36,525 nucleotides of DNA from Candidatus Aenigmatarchaeota archaeon (GTDB taxonomy: Archaea; Aenigmatarchaeota; Aenigmatarchaeia; GW2011-AR5), in NCBI GenBank assembly GCA_016180925.1, contig JACPAH010000007.1, positions 1-36,525 of the forward strand, read 5' to 3'. Shown piece after piece: positions 1 through 7,845 of the stretch. The notes beneath the pieces were generated by a model. It ran no database searches. It had not been told where the DNA came from and saw nothing but the letters and a program-made list of their open reading frames with translations. A program made the translations under genes and the position numbers. Each line of letters starts with the position of its first letter. Position 1 is the stretch's first letter.

Positions 1-57
1 AAAGGCAAAAAGTATTTAAATGAGTAGCTTTAAGAAGGGAGAAAAACCTGAATTTGA

Positions 58-163
58 ATGTCAAAATCCCATCAATATCTGTATCTGCAAAAAGCTGCGC
101 TTTTTGAGATCTTGAAGGAGTCGTAGACTCCTTCCAAGATAATTATGATGGGATTTTAGACAT
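58..163. repeat. Bulged-hairpin cluster A: outer stem enclosing two hairpins
   Basis: The outer arms ATGTC+AAAATCCCATC (58-73) and GATGGGATTTT+a+GACAT (147-163) pair perfectly except for one bulged A at 158. Inside lie two more hairpins of the same design. One is at 83-110: clamp ATCT/AGAT, bulged g87, stem CAAAAAGC/GCTTTTTG, loop tgc. The other is at 109-140: clamp ATCTTG/CAAGAT, bulged c134, stem AAGGAGTC/GACTCCTT, loop gta. The two inner units share the dinucleotide AT at 109-110. A TATA-like stretch (gtatttaaat, 12-21) lies upstream and the Dph6-like start 28 nt downstream, so the cluster may form a three-way junction in that gene's 5' leader. The structure is read directly from the sequence; its function is unknown. 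Confidence 0.85.
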
Positions 164-190
164 TTAAGGATATTTCCGGTTCTTATCCAC

Positions 191-851
191 ATGAGACTCG
201 CGGCACTGCTTTCCGGCGGAAAGGACTCCCTGTACTCGATGCACAAAGCCGTTCAGGGCGGGCATGAAATAAAGCGCATAATTGCCTTCTTCAGCGAGAA
301 TCCCGAGAGCTACATGTTCCACATACCCAATGTGCATCTGGTGGAGGAACAGGCAAAACTGATGGGCATAGAATGCATTAAGGTGCCGACGAAGGGGGAG
401 AAGGAGAAGGAGCTTGATGATATCAGGAATATCCTCGCTTCGCTCAAGGGAAAGATAGACGGTATAGTCACGGGCGCCACGGCGAGCAACTACCAGAAGA
501 CTCGCATAGACAACATATGCACCCATATGGCAGGCGCCTCCGGCGCAAACCCTCAGGAACATGATAGCAGAAGGATTCAGGATAATGATTGTGGGCGTGG
601 CTGCGCCTCCTATGGACGACAAGTGGCTCGGCCGCATCGTAGACGAGCAGTGCGTGAGGGAGCTGGAGAAACTTTACGAAAAGCACGGCATACACGTCCT
701 GTTCGAGGGCGGCGAGGCGGAAAGCCTGGTACTGGACTGTCCTATGTTTCCAAGACGCATGGAAGTGGTGGAAAGCGAAAAGCATTGGGACGCGAAGAGC
801 AGGTCCGGATGGCTCGAGATAAAGAGAGTAAATATCATAAACAAAAACTAG
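191..851 (+). pseudogene. Dph6-like ATP-PPase (diphthine-ammonia ligase family), frame-disrupted
   Basis: Archaeal/eukaryal Dph6 enzymes use ATP and ammonia to amidate diphthine on elongation factor 2. The first frame (191 to about 520) carries the PP-loop SGGKDS near residue 9 and the family segment GATASNYQKTRID. The rest of the family (PIW, LRNMIAEGF, VGVAA, FEGGEAESLVLD) continues in another frame from about 522 to the stop at 851. Compared with the usual family spacing between RIDxIC and P-x-W, roughly 8-9 residues are missing at 518-524, where the sequence reads CATATGcacCCATATGG. A small deletion of non-triplet length explains both the lost residues and the frame change. The result is either a real pseudogene or an assembly or consensus error. 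The stop overlaps the convergent MTAP gene by 4 nt. The ORF-track 377-aa product follows the wrong frame after about residue 110. Confidence 0.8.
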
Positions 852-1642
852 AACCTTGCGCCTTCCAGAGCATGCATGCATTTACAATCATCATAATCCA
901 CTTTTCCAATAGCCGTCAGGATTATCTGCTTCAACTTCTCGTTGTTTTCTTTGAAAACCCGGAGTACCTCATCAGCCGAGACAGCTCTGTGAATACCCAA
1001 TCCTGCATCGTAGTCCGTTACGAGGGAGATATTGGCATAGCACATCTCAAGCTCGCGCGCCAATACGCATTCAGGATACTGCGTCATGTTTATGACGTCA
1101 CCGTGCTTCTGGTAGAATCCGCTTTCAGCTTTGGTTGCGAACCGGGGGCCCTGTATCACTATAATGGTGCCGCCCATCCTGAACGGCATATCAAGTTCCT
1201 TGAATGTTTCCCCAAGAATGTCAGAAAGCTTGGGGCAGTACGGCTCGGCCATGGAGACGTGCGTGACTTGCGACAAGTCAGGCAACTCATTCATGCCGCC
1301 GTAATAAGTGTCGTCCCTTCCTGAAGTGAAATTTATGAGCTGGTCAGGTATGACAAATGTGCCGGGTTTTATGTCGTGCTTCAAGGAGCCAACAGCCGCA
1401 GGGGCCAGTATGCGCTTCACGCCACATTGTTTCATTGCCCATAAATTGGCCTTGTATGGTATCTTGTGAGGCGGCAGAGCATGCCCATCGCCGTGGCGCG
1501 CCATGAAATATACCTTCTTTCCGTATATGTCGCCGAAATTGAGAGGAGAGCTTGGAGTGCCGAACGGCGTACTCACTTCCTTTGTTTCATGTTTTTCAAT
1601 AAGGGAATAAAATCCGGAGCCTCCGAAGACACCTATCATCAT
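848..1642 (-). CDS. mtnP: S-methyl-5'-thioadenosine (or thioinosine) phosphorylase
   Basis: This enzyme cleaves methylthioadenosine, the by-product of polyamine and SAM metabolism, with phosphate, giving the free base and 5-methylthioribose-1-phosphate in the cytoplasm. The 264-aa length is typical of the family. Visible signatures are the phosphate loop GGSGFY (about residues 7-12), RHGDGHALPPHKIPYKAN (substrate region), AAVGSL, the NMTQYPE segment around the ribose site, and TDYD, the base-contacting aspartates. Some archaeal members prefer methylthioinosine, and sequence reading alone does not settle substrate preference. Either of two consecutive Met codons could start translation. The gene overlaps the end of the Dph6-like gene by 4 nt (convergent). 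Confidence 0.93.
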   Translation of the reverse strand: MMIGVFGGSGFYSLIEKHETKEVSTPFGTPSSPLNFGDIYGKKVYFMARHGDGHALPPHKIPYKANLWAMKQCGVKRILAPAAVGSLKHDIKPGTFVIPDQLINFTSGRDDTYYGGMNELPDLSQVTHVSMAEPYCPKLSDILGETFKELDMPFRMGGTIIVIQGPRFATKAESGFYQKHGDVINMTQYPECVLARELEMCYANISLVTDYDAGLGIHRAVSADEVLRVFKENNEKLKQIILTAIGKVDYDDCKCMHALEGARF

Positions 1643-1689
1643 AATTTCAGGCCAAAAAACTTTTTATCCGTAAAATTCCTACTGATATT

Positions 1690-2028
1690 ATGTATTTCGA
1701 CGAAGGTATAGCGAATTTCTACAGGAGCGGACAGAGAATGCTGCCGGCATACAGGGATGACAGGATTGAGATTACCGTCAACGAAACAAAGGAATACACG
1801 GCGGAAGGCGCGTGGGCGCACACAGTGCCGTCGGCGCCACAGAGATTCATGAACAGGCTTCCTCCAGAATTCACCGATTACAGGCAGGTCCCGGAGCTCG
1901 AGAAGCACGAGGCCCTGCATAATGTTCTTGGATTGGCCGGGTACGATGAAGGCTTTGTCACGGCGTTTGCAATGAATCCATCGTCAGACATAGAATTCCG
2001 CAGCAGGGCGAGGCTTGTAAGGCGCTAG
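1690..2028 (+). CDS. Small HExxH-containing protein, possible zinc protease
   Basis: A 112-aa protein with no family I can name. It contains HEALH (residues 73-77) followed about ten residues later by an acidic pair (DE, 86-87). This arrangement is compatible with a zincin active site (His, His, and an acidic third ligand), but the chain is very short for a protease and the motif could be chance. There is no signal peptide or membrane segment, so it should be cytoplasmic. It is divergent from the MTAP gene (47-nt spacer) and overlaps the convergent 4-TM gene by 4 nt. Codon usage looks like its neighbours, and the start at 1690 is the first ATG of the frame. Confidence 0.7.
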   Translation: MYFDEGIANFYRSGQRMLPAYRDDRIEITVNETKEYTAEGAWAHTVPSAPQRFMNRLPPEFTDYRQVPELEKHEALHNVLGLAGYDEGFVTAFAMNPSSDIEFRSRARLVRR

Positions 2029-2405
2029 AACGGGATGGCTGACCTTATGTACGGCGCCACGAATACCTGGAGAACTATGTAGACGATGAAAGCGATGACG
2101 GAAACTTTCAGCTTCGTCTTCCTGTCAGACGAAAGGAGGCCTTCGCCCAGCCCTATCCAGAACACAAGCGGCAGGAGGATGCTGGCCATGTAAGGTATCG
2201 AAGCGACAGCGGGCACGAAACCCAGAACGAATGTAGCGACTATGGGCACTATGAAAAGCGCTATGAGAGCCATGATAAAGGACTTCTTCGCATCTATATT
2301 GTGCGATATGAGCTTGTCCGACACCACGATGGCGATGAAAGCCAAGGCAGCGCTGATAAGCGTGCCAACAATGAAGCCAATATTTACGAACGGTATTTCG
2401 GCCAT
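2025..2405 (-). CDS. Four-TM hypothetical membrane protein
   Basis: A 126-aa hydrophobic protein with about four predicted transmembrane segments (roughly residues 7-28, 42-64, 70-88 and 101-120). The polar loops contain DKLISHNIDAKK and SSDRKTK. No enzymatic motif or recognised family is visible. It lies downstream of gatE on the same strand with a 24-nt gap, so it may be cotranscribed as the last gene of a gatD-gatE operon, although a TATA-like stretch sits close to its start (AATTATATTTATG read on the minus strand). Its stop overlaps the convergent HExxH gene by 4 nt. Confidence 0.75.
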   Translation of the reverse strand: MAEIPFVNIGFIVGTLISAALAFIAIVVSDKLISHNIDAKKSFIMALIALFIVPIVATFVLGFVPAVASIPYMASILLPLVFWIGLGEGLLSSDRKTKLKVSVIAFIVYIVLQVFVAPYIRSAIPF

Positions 2406-2429
2406 AAATATAATTGTAAGGGGCCGTAT

Positions 2430-4244
2430 TTAAGATTTCATCTCGTCCTTCACTATTTCCATCGCATGTTCTCCGGAAACGCGGCCTCGGAACTTCTGCA
2501 TGACGAGCCCCATTATGACAGACTCCTTCTTACCTGGGTTCTGAGCCACGGCCTCCTTCACAGCGGCCCTTATGTCGACGTCAGAGACTGCCGCGAAGGA
2601 TGAAATAACCTTGACTACATTTTCCCCAGACGAAAGCTTCTCTAGAATCTGGGGCACGGCGTCCTTCGGCACCGTCCCGTCCTTCACCGAGGAGAGCATC
2701 CTTTCGATGTCGCCGACGCTTATCGCTTCGGGCTCAAGCTTGCGCCTTGAAAGGTCTTTGAAATAAGATGTGAATATAGTAGCGACCAGCACCGTGTCGT
2801 AATCGGTAGAAAGCGACTCGAAATTCTTGAAATGCCTCGAGCGCACTATCTGGGACGCGAGCTCTTCCGGCATCCTGGAAGAAAGCTCCTTCCTTATCTG
2901 TAAAAGTGTTTTCGGAGTAGGCACGGACTCCAGGTACTTCCGCTCTATCTTTATCGGCGGTATGTCGGACTCAGGATACATGCGGCCGGCTCCGGGCAGG
3001 GGCCTGGTGTAGCGGGAGCCGGTTCCTTCGGCAACGCGCGTCTCCTCCGGCACGCCCAGAAGGCAGTGATTGGCGCGCTCGAAAACCAGACTGGCGGCAT
3101 TCAGCGGGTTGCTTCCTGCTATGATGAATATCGCGTCACGTTCCTTGGCCCCAAGCTCGTCTTTCAGGGCTTTGAACTCCTCTTCAAGAGCGTACTTCTC
3201 CAGTTCCTCGTCGCTGTGTATTATTCCGTATCCTACGGCGTGGTCCGAGAGGTCCTTCCCAAGGGAGCGGTCGCCGCACTGAATTTTCAGGAGGCCTGAG
3301 AACAGCGGCAGCTTCCCTGCCACCACCACACCGCCCCTTTCCAGAATCTTCCTCACGAAAAGGCATTTCGTGCCATCAAATATGTGGCTCACGATGCGCG
3401 CATTGGGTTCAAAGGATATGGCGCCGCGCCCGAGAATCTCTTTCTTTATTTCCAGCAAAGACATCTGGCGCTTTATTTCGTTCTCTATGGCATCCGGTAT
3501 CCTGTCAAGCTCCTGGAAACCCTTTATCTCGATTCTTGCGCCGTTCTCTATTGAAATGTTTATGTCCTGGCGGATGCTTCCTATCCCGCGCACGACATCT
3601 GTGCTGCGAAGGAGCGCGCCCAGCTCCTCTGCAACCTCCTTCGCGTGGCCGGGGGATTTTATGTCGGATGAAGTGGCAATCTCAACGAGAGGGATGCCAA
3701 GCCTGTCAAGCCTGTATTCGGTGCCGCCGTTCAATGCTGTCAACGGCACGGCCGAATCCTCCTCGAGGCTCACGCTTTTCACGACGATATTTCCAAAGCT
3801 CGTATCTATGCGGCCGCTCATTCCGACGAAAGCCGTTCGCTGGAAACCGGACACGGCAGAGCCGTCTATAACTGTCTTCCTCATGAAATGGATCTCATCC
3901 AGAACTTTGCATCCCAGAAGCTTGCATATCTGCAGCGCCGTGTGAAGCGCTTTCCTGTTGACCGGCTTCGGCGGCTGCTCATCCGTCTCCACCAGGCAGG
4001 ACGTGTCAGTGTTTATTCTGTAAACAAAAATCCTATCCCTCAGGAATTCGTAGAGCGCAGAAATGTCGGTGACGCCGGTCTCGCCTGCGACCGGCCTGAG
4101 CTTCCTCCTCACCGCTATCGGGAAATCCTGCTGCTTGTCTTCGGTCGTAAATGGAACGCGGCAGTTGCAGAAAAGCTTGCTCCCGGACGCGAGCTGCTGG
4201 TGTATTTCCAGACCGATTTTCAGACCAAGCGAGGAATAATTCAT
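2430..4244 (-). CDS. gatE: Glu-tRNA(Gln) amidotransferase subunit E
   Basis: Subunit E of the archaeal GatDE complex. It binds misacylated Glu-tRNA(Gln), phosphorylates the glutamate and converts it to Gln-tRNA(Gln) using ammonia from GatD. At 604 aa it is close to the usual family size. The N terminus shows the GatB/E signature (KIGLEIHQQL, then CNCR zinc-site cysteines). The middle carries the AspRS-like GAD insertion typical of GatE rather than GatB. The C terminus, ending at EIVKDEMKS, is the YqeY-like tRNA-binding tail. It follows gatD on the same strand after a 9-nt gap, the standard archaeal gatDE arrangement. Presence of GatDE is strong evidence that the host is an archaeon. Confidence 0.97.
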   Translation of the reverse strand: MNYSSLGLKIGLEIHQQLASGSKLFCNCRVPFTTEDKQQDFPIAVRRKLRPVAGETGVTDISALYEFLRDRIFVYRINTDTSCLVETDEQPPKPVNRKALHTALQICKLLGCKVLDEIHFMRKTVIDGSAVSGFQRTAFVGMSGRIDTSFGNIVVKSVSLEEDSAVPLTALNGGTEYRLDRLGIPLVEIATSSDIKSPGHAKEVAEELGALLRSTDVVRGIGSIRQDINISIENGARIEIKGFQELDRIPDAIENEIKRQMSLLEIKKEILGRGAISFEPNARIVSHIFDGTKCLFVRKILERGGVVVAGKLPLFSGLLKIQCGDRSLGKDLSDHAVGYGIIHSDEELEKYALEEEFKALKDELGAKERDAIFIIAGSNPLNAASLVFERANHCLLGVPEETRVAEGTGSRYTRPLPGAGRMYPESDIPPIKIERKYLESVPTPKTLLQIRKELSSRMPEELASQIVRSRHFKNFESLSTDYDTVLVATIFTSYFKDLSRRKLEPEAISVGDIERMLSSVKDGTVPKDAVPQILEKLSSGENVVKVISSFAAVSDVDIRAAVKEAVAQNPGKKESVIMGLVMQKFRGRVSGEHAMEIVKDEMKS

Positions 4245-4253
4245 GGAATCACG

Positions 4254-5603
4254 TCAGTATAAGAAAGCCCTGAGGTCGATGCGCTCCGGAACCTCGCCGA
4301 CGACGTTCTCCTTCAGCAGCTTCTCGGCCCCGAGCGCGTCCTTCGAATTGCCGAGAGCCCACCCGAGCTTCACATAAGCGCATTCGGAAGTCATCTCGAC
4401 GGGCGTCACGCCGGCCTGCTGTAATATACGACCTGTTGAATAGACGTTCATGTTGACGACCCCGTAAGGGCATTGAGACGCCATGAGTATTATCATCCCG
4501 TCGTCGGTGAGGCGCTTCAACGTGTCAAGAAGCTTCTTGTGATGTTTCGTGAACTTGTCCAACACATTGACTGGCGCATGCCCGAGCGCCATCCCCTCCA
4601 GAACTATGCCTTTGTACTTTTCCTTCTCGAAAAGTTCCAGCACCTTGCAGTTAAATCCGTTGTGCATCTTGACAAGCGCTATCCTGCTGTCAAAACCCTT
4701 CTTCAGGGTGAAAGGCCTGTCATCCCTCTTCCTGTAGTCACGAAGGTACTCGATGCCGCCCTCCTTCATCACTTTCGCGATCGGGAGCACGTCGATGCTG
4801 CGGAAAGCATCCCTTCTCGAAGTGTGCATCTTCTTTACATGCGTGCCCTCGTGCACAAAGCAGAAATCATCATCCATGCTGCCGTGCATGCATATGCCGA
4901 CGCCGGCAAAATCAGTCTTTGAAATGAAGTGGGCGGCGCATATAAGGTTCACTGCAGCGTCGCTGCTCCCCCTGTCTGACGAGCGCTGGGAGCCCACTAG
5001 GAAGACTGGCACCGGCAGGTTCTGAAGCATGAATGAAAGGGCGGCAGAAGTATAGTGCATGGTGTCGGTGCCATGGGTTATGATTATGCCCTGCGCGCCG
5101 TTTTTCACCTCTTCAAATATTCTTTCGGCCATCAGCGACCAGTGGCCGGGCTCCATGTCCTCGGACCACATCTGGAAGAGCATCTTCGCCCTTATGTTCA
5201 CTATCTGCGCCAGCTCGGGTACCGAAAGCAGGATTTCTTCCGGCGTCATCGAGGCTATCACGCCGCCCGTCTCGTAGTCTATGCGCGAGGCTATGGTGCC
5301 TCCTGTATGTAATATAACTATGTTCTTCTTGCCCGGCTCCGGGTTGTATTTCTCCAGCTTCAGAGGCTGCCTGCTCTTCGGCTGCCCGGATATTTTCTTG
5401 AACCGCGTCCCTCTTGTGAATTCGACGCCTATGTTGTACCCGCTGCTGATTTTCAGGACGATGCAGTTCTGGTCGCCGGTCTCGAAGCGGGGCATGAGCA
5501 TTCCCTCGTAATAATCCTTCTCCCGCTGCACTCCTATCATATCGCCGGCCTTCATGCCCCGCGCCTTCAGCGCCTTCTGTATCTGGGCAGAATAGTTTTC
5601 CAT
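4254..5603 (-). CDS. gatD: Glu-tRNA(Gln) amidotransferase subunit D (asparaginase-like)
   Basis: Subunit D hydrolyses asparagine or glutamine to supply ammonia to GatE for Gln-tRNA(Gln) formation. The 449-aa protein has the GatD-specific N-terminal beta-barrel (residues 1 to about 90) and then an L-asparaginase domain. The catalytic elements are present: HTGGTIAS with the nucleophilic Thr near residue 103, HGTD with Thr179/Asp180, and a Lys in HVKKMHTSRRDAF (about 257-258). A minus-strand TATA box at 5627-5635 is about 27 nt from the ATG, suggesting a leaderless gatDE mRNA. It lies upstream of gatE. Confidence 0.97.
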   Translation of the reverse strand: MENYSAQIQKALKARGMKAGDMIGVQREKDYYEGMLMPRFETGDQNCIVLKISSGYNIGVEFTRGTRFKKISGQPKSRQPLKLEKYNPEPGKKNIVILHTGGTIASRIDYETGGVIASMTPEEILLSVPELAQIVNIRAKMLFQMWSEDMEPGHWSLMAERIFEEVKNGAQGIIITHGTDTMHYTSAALSFMLQNLPVPVFLVGSQRSSDRGSSDAAVNLICAAHFISKTDFAGVGICMHGSMDDDFCFVHEGTHVKKMHTSRRDAFRSIDVLPIAKVMKEGGIEYLRDYRKRDDRPFTLKKGFDSRIALVKMHNGFNCKVLELFEKEKYKGIVLEGMALGHAPVNVLDKFTKHHKKLLDTLKRLTDDGMIILMASQCPYGVVNMNVYSTGRILQQAGVTPVEMTSECAYVKLGWALGNSKDALGAEKLLKENVVGEVPERIDLRAFLY

Positions 5604-5626
5604 GAGAAATAATTATGTCCGGAGCA

Positions 5627-5635
5627 ATTTATAAC
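5627..5635 (-). promoter_or_regulatory. TATA box of gatDE
   Basis: Read on the minus strand, the sequence is GTTATAAAT, centred about 27 nt before the gatD ATG. This is the distance expected when transcription starts at or next to the start codon, as in leaderless archaeal mRNAs. No Shine-Dalgarno-like motif lies before the ATG, which agrees. Confidence 0.55.
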
Positions 5636-5669
5636 TGAGCCGGCCTTCGTGAATATTAAGCGCATGAAT

Positions 5670-5692
5670 ATGTAGGTTAAATTAACCTACAT
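5670..5692. repeat. 23-nt near-perfect palindrome between vapC and gatD
   Basis: ATGTAGGTTAA and TTAACCTACAT are perfect 11-bp inverted arms around a single central A. The right arm touches the vapC stop codon, and the left arm lies about 35 bp upstream of the gatD TATA box. It could be a dyad operator (for VapBC or another dimeric regulator), a 3'-end stabilising hairpin for vapBC mRNA, or a remnant of the hairpin family found elsewhere in the window. It lacks their single-base bulge. Confidence 0.7.
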
Positions 5693-6102
5693 CAGTAGAC
5701 CTCGACCTCGATGTCCTTCACGCCGAGGAAGCCGCGGTCGCCTGTGACGAACTTGCTGCATCCGGAATATACCGCAGTTGCTATGTGGATGCAGTCGAAG
5801 TAAGTCAGCTTCTTGTCTATGCCTGAATACTTGACGCGGAGGCGCCCGGCCTTCTTGGCTATCTCCTCGCCGACCGGCACTATCTCGATGTTCGGCAGCG
5901 ATTGTATGTATATCAGGACTTCCTCTGCCTTGTCCTTCCCCTTCCTCTTCGTCAGGTGGTAGCTGAGCTCTGCGAACAATACGGAAGATATGACGCCAGT
6001 TGCGCCGGATTTCATGAGCTCTATGTATTTCCTGGCATCGGCAGCGTGCTCCGAGCCTGACAGTATGTCCATGAAGACAAAGGTGTCCAGGTATATGCGC
6101 AT
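5692..6102 (-). CDS. vapC: VapC-type PIN-domain ribonuclease toxin
   Basis: A 136-aa PIN protein, normal length for VapC toxins, which are Mg-dependent RNases usually acting on tRNA or rRNA. The four conserved acidic residues are visible: Asp6 (YLDTFVFMD), Glu45 (FAELSY), Asp103 (YFDCIHIATA) and Asp122 (TGDRGF). The active site therefore looks intact. The start codon directly follows the antitoxin stop (TGA-ATG), so the two are cotranscribed and probably translationally coupled. A perfect inverted repeat abuts the stop codon. Confidence 0.93.
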   Translation of the reverse strand: MRIYLDTFVFMDILSGSEHAADARKYIELMKSGATGVISSVLFAELSYHLTKRKGKDKAEEVLIYIQSLPNIEIVPVGEEIAKKAGRLRVKYSGIDKKLTYFDCIHIATAVYSGCSKFVTGDRGFLGVKDIEVEVY

Positions 6103-6318
6103 TCATTCACCCTTTATCTGGCGCCTTATGTTCTTCATGCCGAGCTCCATGCCGGCGTTAACAAGGCCTTCCACAGGGTCGTCATATTTAGGCGTCAGGA
6201 TGAGCTGGCGGCCCACTTTCGTGAGAATGACGCCTTTTCCGGGCTGCATGCCTAACGCATCGCGAAGATACTTCGGAATCACGAGCTGGCCCTTGGAGGA
6301 AATTTTGGCTTCTGCCAT
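6103..6318 (-). CDS. vapB: VapB-type antitoxin, SpoVT/AbrB fold
   Basis: A 71-aa protein with the swapped-hairpin AbrB signature in residues 1-45 (KISSKGQLVIPKYLRDALGM, then PGKGVILTKVGRQLILTP). This is the DNA-binding dimerisation part. The C-terminal tail (about residues 48-71) would wrap around and inhibit VapC. It precedes vapC with zero spacing, the canonical toxin-antitoxin order. Autoregulation is likely by family precedent. The region just upstream holds two copies of TTTTCTTACTT about 60 bp apart, possible operator half-sites. Confidence 0.92.
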   Translation of the reverse strand: MAEAKISSKGQLVIPKYLRDALGMQPGKGVILTKVGRQLILTPKYDDPVEGLVNAGMELGMKNIRRQIKGE

Positions 6319-6621
6319 AAGAATACTCTTTTTCTTACTTTAAATTAATTTGTATTATTTAGACTAAAAAAGTAGGTTTTATACTATAATTTTCTTACTT
6401 CTATTACGTATTTTGTAAGTAATTTCATATAAAACCGATAAAAATCCTATTTCTTGCGGCATACAAACCCTTATATTCATCTGGAGGTAACTATGGAGCC
6501 GATGAAAACAGAAACAGGATAGTGCTGCTGATTCTAAGCGGCGCTTCCTGCCAAATAAAGCGCCGTAACGCATGGCATAATCACGTGTCACACCCTACGA
6601 CGACTAAACCCGGTGAACAAC
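6319..6621. other. AT-rich intergenic region with vapBC promoter and repeat words
   Basis: This stretch has no supported gene. It contains a TATA-like ATTTAAAG (minus strand, about 6339-6346) suited to vapBC, two direct copies of TTTTCTTACTT (about 6330-6340 and 6390-6400), and a plus-strand TATA-like CTTATATT (about 6470-6477). A GC-rich inverted repeat, GGCGCTT/AAGCGCC, lies around 6540-6565. A 9-codon ATG frame near 6493 preceded by GGAGGT is probably fortuitous, because the likely transcription start falls at or after it. The GGTGA just before 6622 is a plausible ribosome-binding site for the next gene. Confidence 0.4.
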
Positions 6622-7092
6622 ATGGTAGCTATATCAGAAAGAGCGGAAAGAGGGCTTGGAACTTCAGCATATTTCGCAAGGCTGCAGAACTGGCTTAACG
6701 ACACCCAGGAGAGATTCGGCAGTTACATGCCGTTCTTCTATGGTGACGTTCTGGATTCAAACAGGAGCGACAGGGATAACTACGACAGATGCATGCAGCT
6801 TTACAAGTTCCTTGACCACAGGATGTCTGAAGGAAAAGCGGCCAATCCGGCAAAGGAACGCATACACCTGAAGCTTGTCATAAACGGCAATACATCGCGT
6901 GTCTACAATATGTCCAATGGAAGCCTTTATGCGATAATGAGCAAGGACCCAGGAAGCGGCTCAGTGTCGTACTACGGGCCTGTGGAAGGACTTCAGAGGT
7001 TCGGAGGCAGGAACGAGTTCCAGGGCATTGTCCAGGACATGCACGACGGAAAGTACGACGGCGGCGACTACTACCAGAAAAAGGCTGCCTGA
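6622..7092 (+). CDS. Hypothetical protein, 156 aa
   Basis: No family recognised. The chosen start is the ATG at 6622, preceded by GGTGA at 6612-6616. The GTG at 6613 used by the ORF track would bury that ribosome-binding site. The protein is soluble-looking and rich in Tyr, Asn, Asp and Gly, with no signal peptide or TM segment. The C-terminal half has glycine-rich patches (DPGSGSVSYYGPVEG, RFGGRNEFQG, GKYDGGDYY). It stands alone between vapBC and a separately promoted gene and is followed by a T-rich terminator. Its context gives no functional hint. Confidence 0.7.
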   Translation: MVAISERAERGLGTSAYFARLQNWLNDTQERFGSYMPFFYGDVLDSNRSDRDNYDRCMQLYKFLDHRMSEGKAANPAKERIHLKLVINGNTSRVYNMSNGSLYAIMSKDPGSGSVSYYGPVEGLQRFGGRNEFQGIVQDMHDGKYDGGDYYQKKAA

Positions 7093-7120
7093 TTTTTTCT
7101 TTTTTTCTTTATTTTTACTT
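7093..7120 (+). terminator. Oligo-T terminator after the 156-aa gene
   Basis: Immediately after the stop codon comes a pyrimidine-rich run with several T tracts (ATTTTTTCTTTTTTTC). This is the typical archaeal termination signal, with no associated hairpin. Confidence 0.6.
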
Positions 7121-7154
7121 TCCTATAAATTTGTTATCTTTAAGTAGTGAAAAT

Positions 7155-7163
7155 CTTTATATA
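7155..7163 (+). promoter_or_regulatory. TATA box of the HELGH protein gene
   Basis: CTTTATATA lies about 38 nt before the ATG at 7197 and about 30 nt before the AGGTG ribosome-binding site. This suits a short-leader mRNA starting near 7184. A second AT-rich word (CATATATATA) follows at about 7174-7183. Confidence 0.5.
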
Positions 7164-7196
7164 CTCCGTATGCCATATATATAGCAGGTGAAATGG

Positions 7197-7805
7197 ATGT
7201 CAGTATTCCCTCCAAAGGCAGGATTTGGAAATAAATCTGTTTATCCTACAAAAACAATTATGGACGGCGGACTTGATGCTATACATGTAGGAAGGCCGTT
7301 CTCGCGGGTTTATGATAAATTTGACGAGATTGTTGACCAGTGGAAAAAGCTCAATACATGGGGGATTCCTAAGAAAGGGAAGAATGGCGAAGGCAAGGTA
7401 TCGCCGCCTCCAGAACTTGGAGCATCTGGACTAAGGCTTCCAAGAGACTACAGGGGCAGCATCGGAACAGCAGATATGGGAGCTTTCTATGATGCAATGG
7501 GAAGACTTCATGGCATTCGTGTCTCGGAAGTTCCTTACAGAGAAATGGACGGGGACTTCGTTGGAAAGTATCTTGGAGGCAGAATACTCGTTGCGAATGA
7601 CAATGGCGAAAGAAATCTCTCGTCTGATGAGAAAAGGGCCGTGACATACCATGAACTGGGTCATCATTACGCCGGCGAGAATGAGAGAGATGCTCATGGG
7701 AAAGGGGCGGATATTGCATTAAAATACGGCGACACTGCGGCCTACGAAGAGCTGATGAGAATGATAGAAGCCAGCCCGCGCTATCTGGGCTATTCCATGA
7801 ACTGA
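7197..7805 (+). CDS. HELGH zinc metalloprotease-like protein
   Basis: A soluble 202-aa protein. The HELGH motif (about residues 152-156, context YHELGHHYAG) is followed by ENERDAHGKGADIA. The E-x-x-A pattern after HExxH resembles ImmA/IrrE-like and other gluzincin peptidases, where Glu is the third zinc ligand; I infer a zinc peptidase on this basis. The N-terminal 110 residues are unrecognised. The start at ATG 7197 is preferred because AGGTG sits 7 nt upstream; the ORF track uses a GTG at 7188 inside that site. It is transcribed from its own TATA box and is followed after 40 nt by the small membrane-protein genes. Confidence 0.75.
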   Translation: MSVFPPKAGFGNKSVYPTKTIMDGGLDAIHVGRPFSRVYDKFDEIVDQWKKLNTWGIPKKGKNGEGKVSPPPELGASGLRLPRDYRGSIGTADMGAFYDAMGRLHGIRVSEVPYREMDGDFVGKYLGGRILVANDNGERNLSSDEKRAVTYHELGHHYAGENERDAHGKGADIALKYGDTAAYEELMRMIEASPRYLGYSMN

Positions 7806-7845
7806 TTTCACTGTCTTTTTATTCCGCAAATCCTATTAATTTTAC

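Noticed and set aside
6480-6525. Nine-codon leader peptide with GGAGGT in front
   Set aside because: The nearest TATA-like word would start transcription at or after the GGAGGT, and nothing downstream suggests attenuation.
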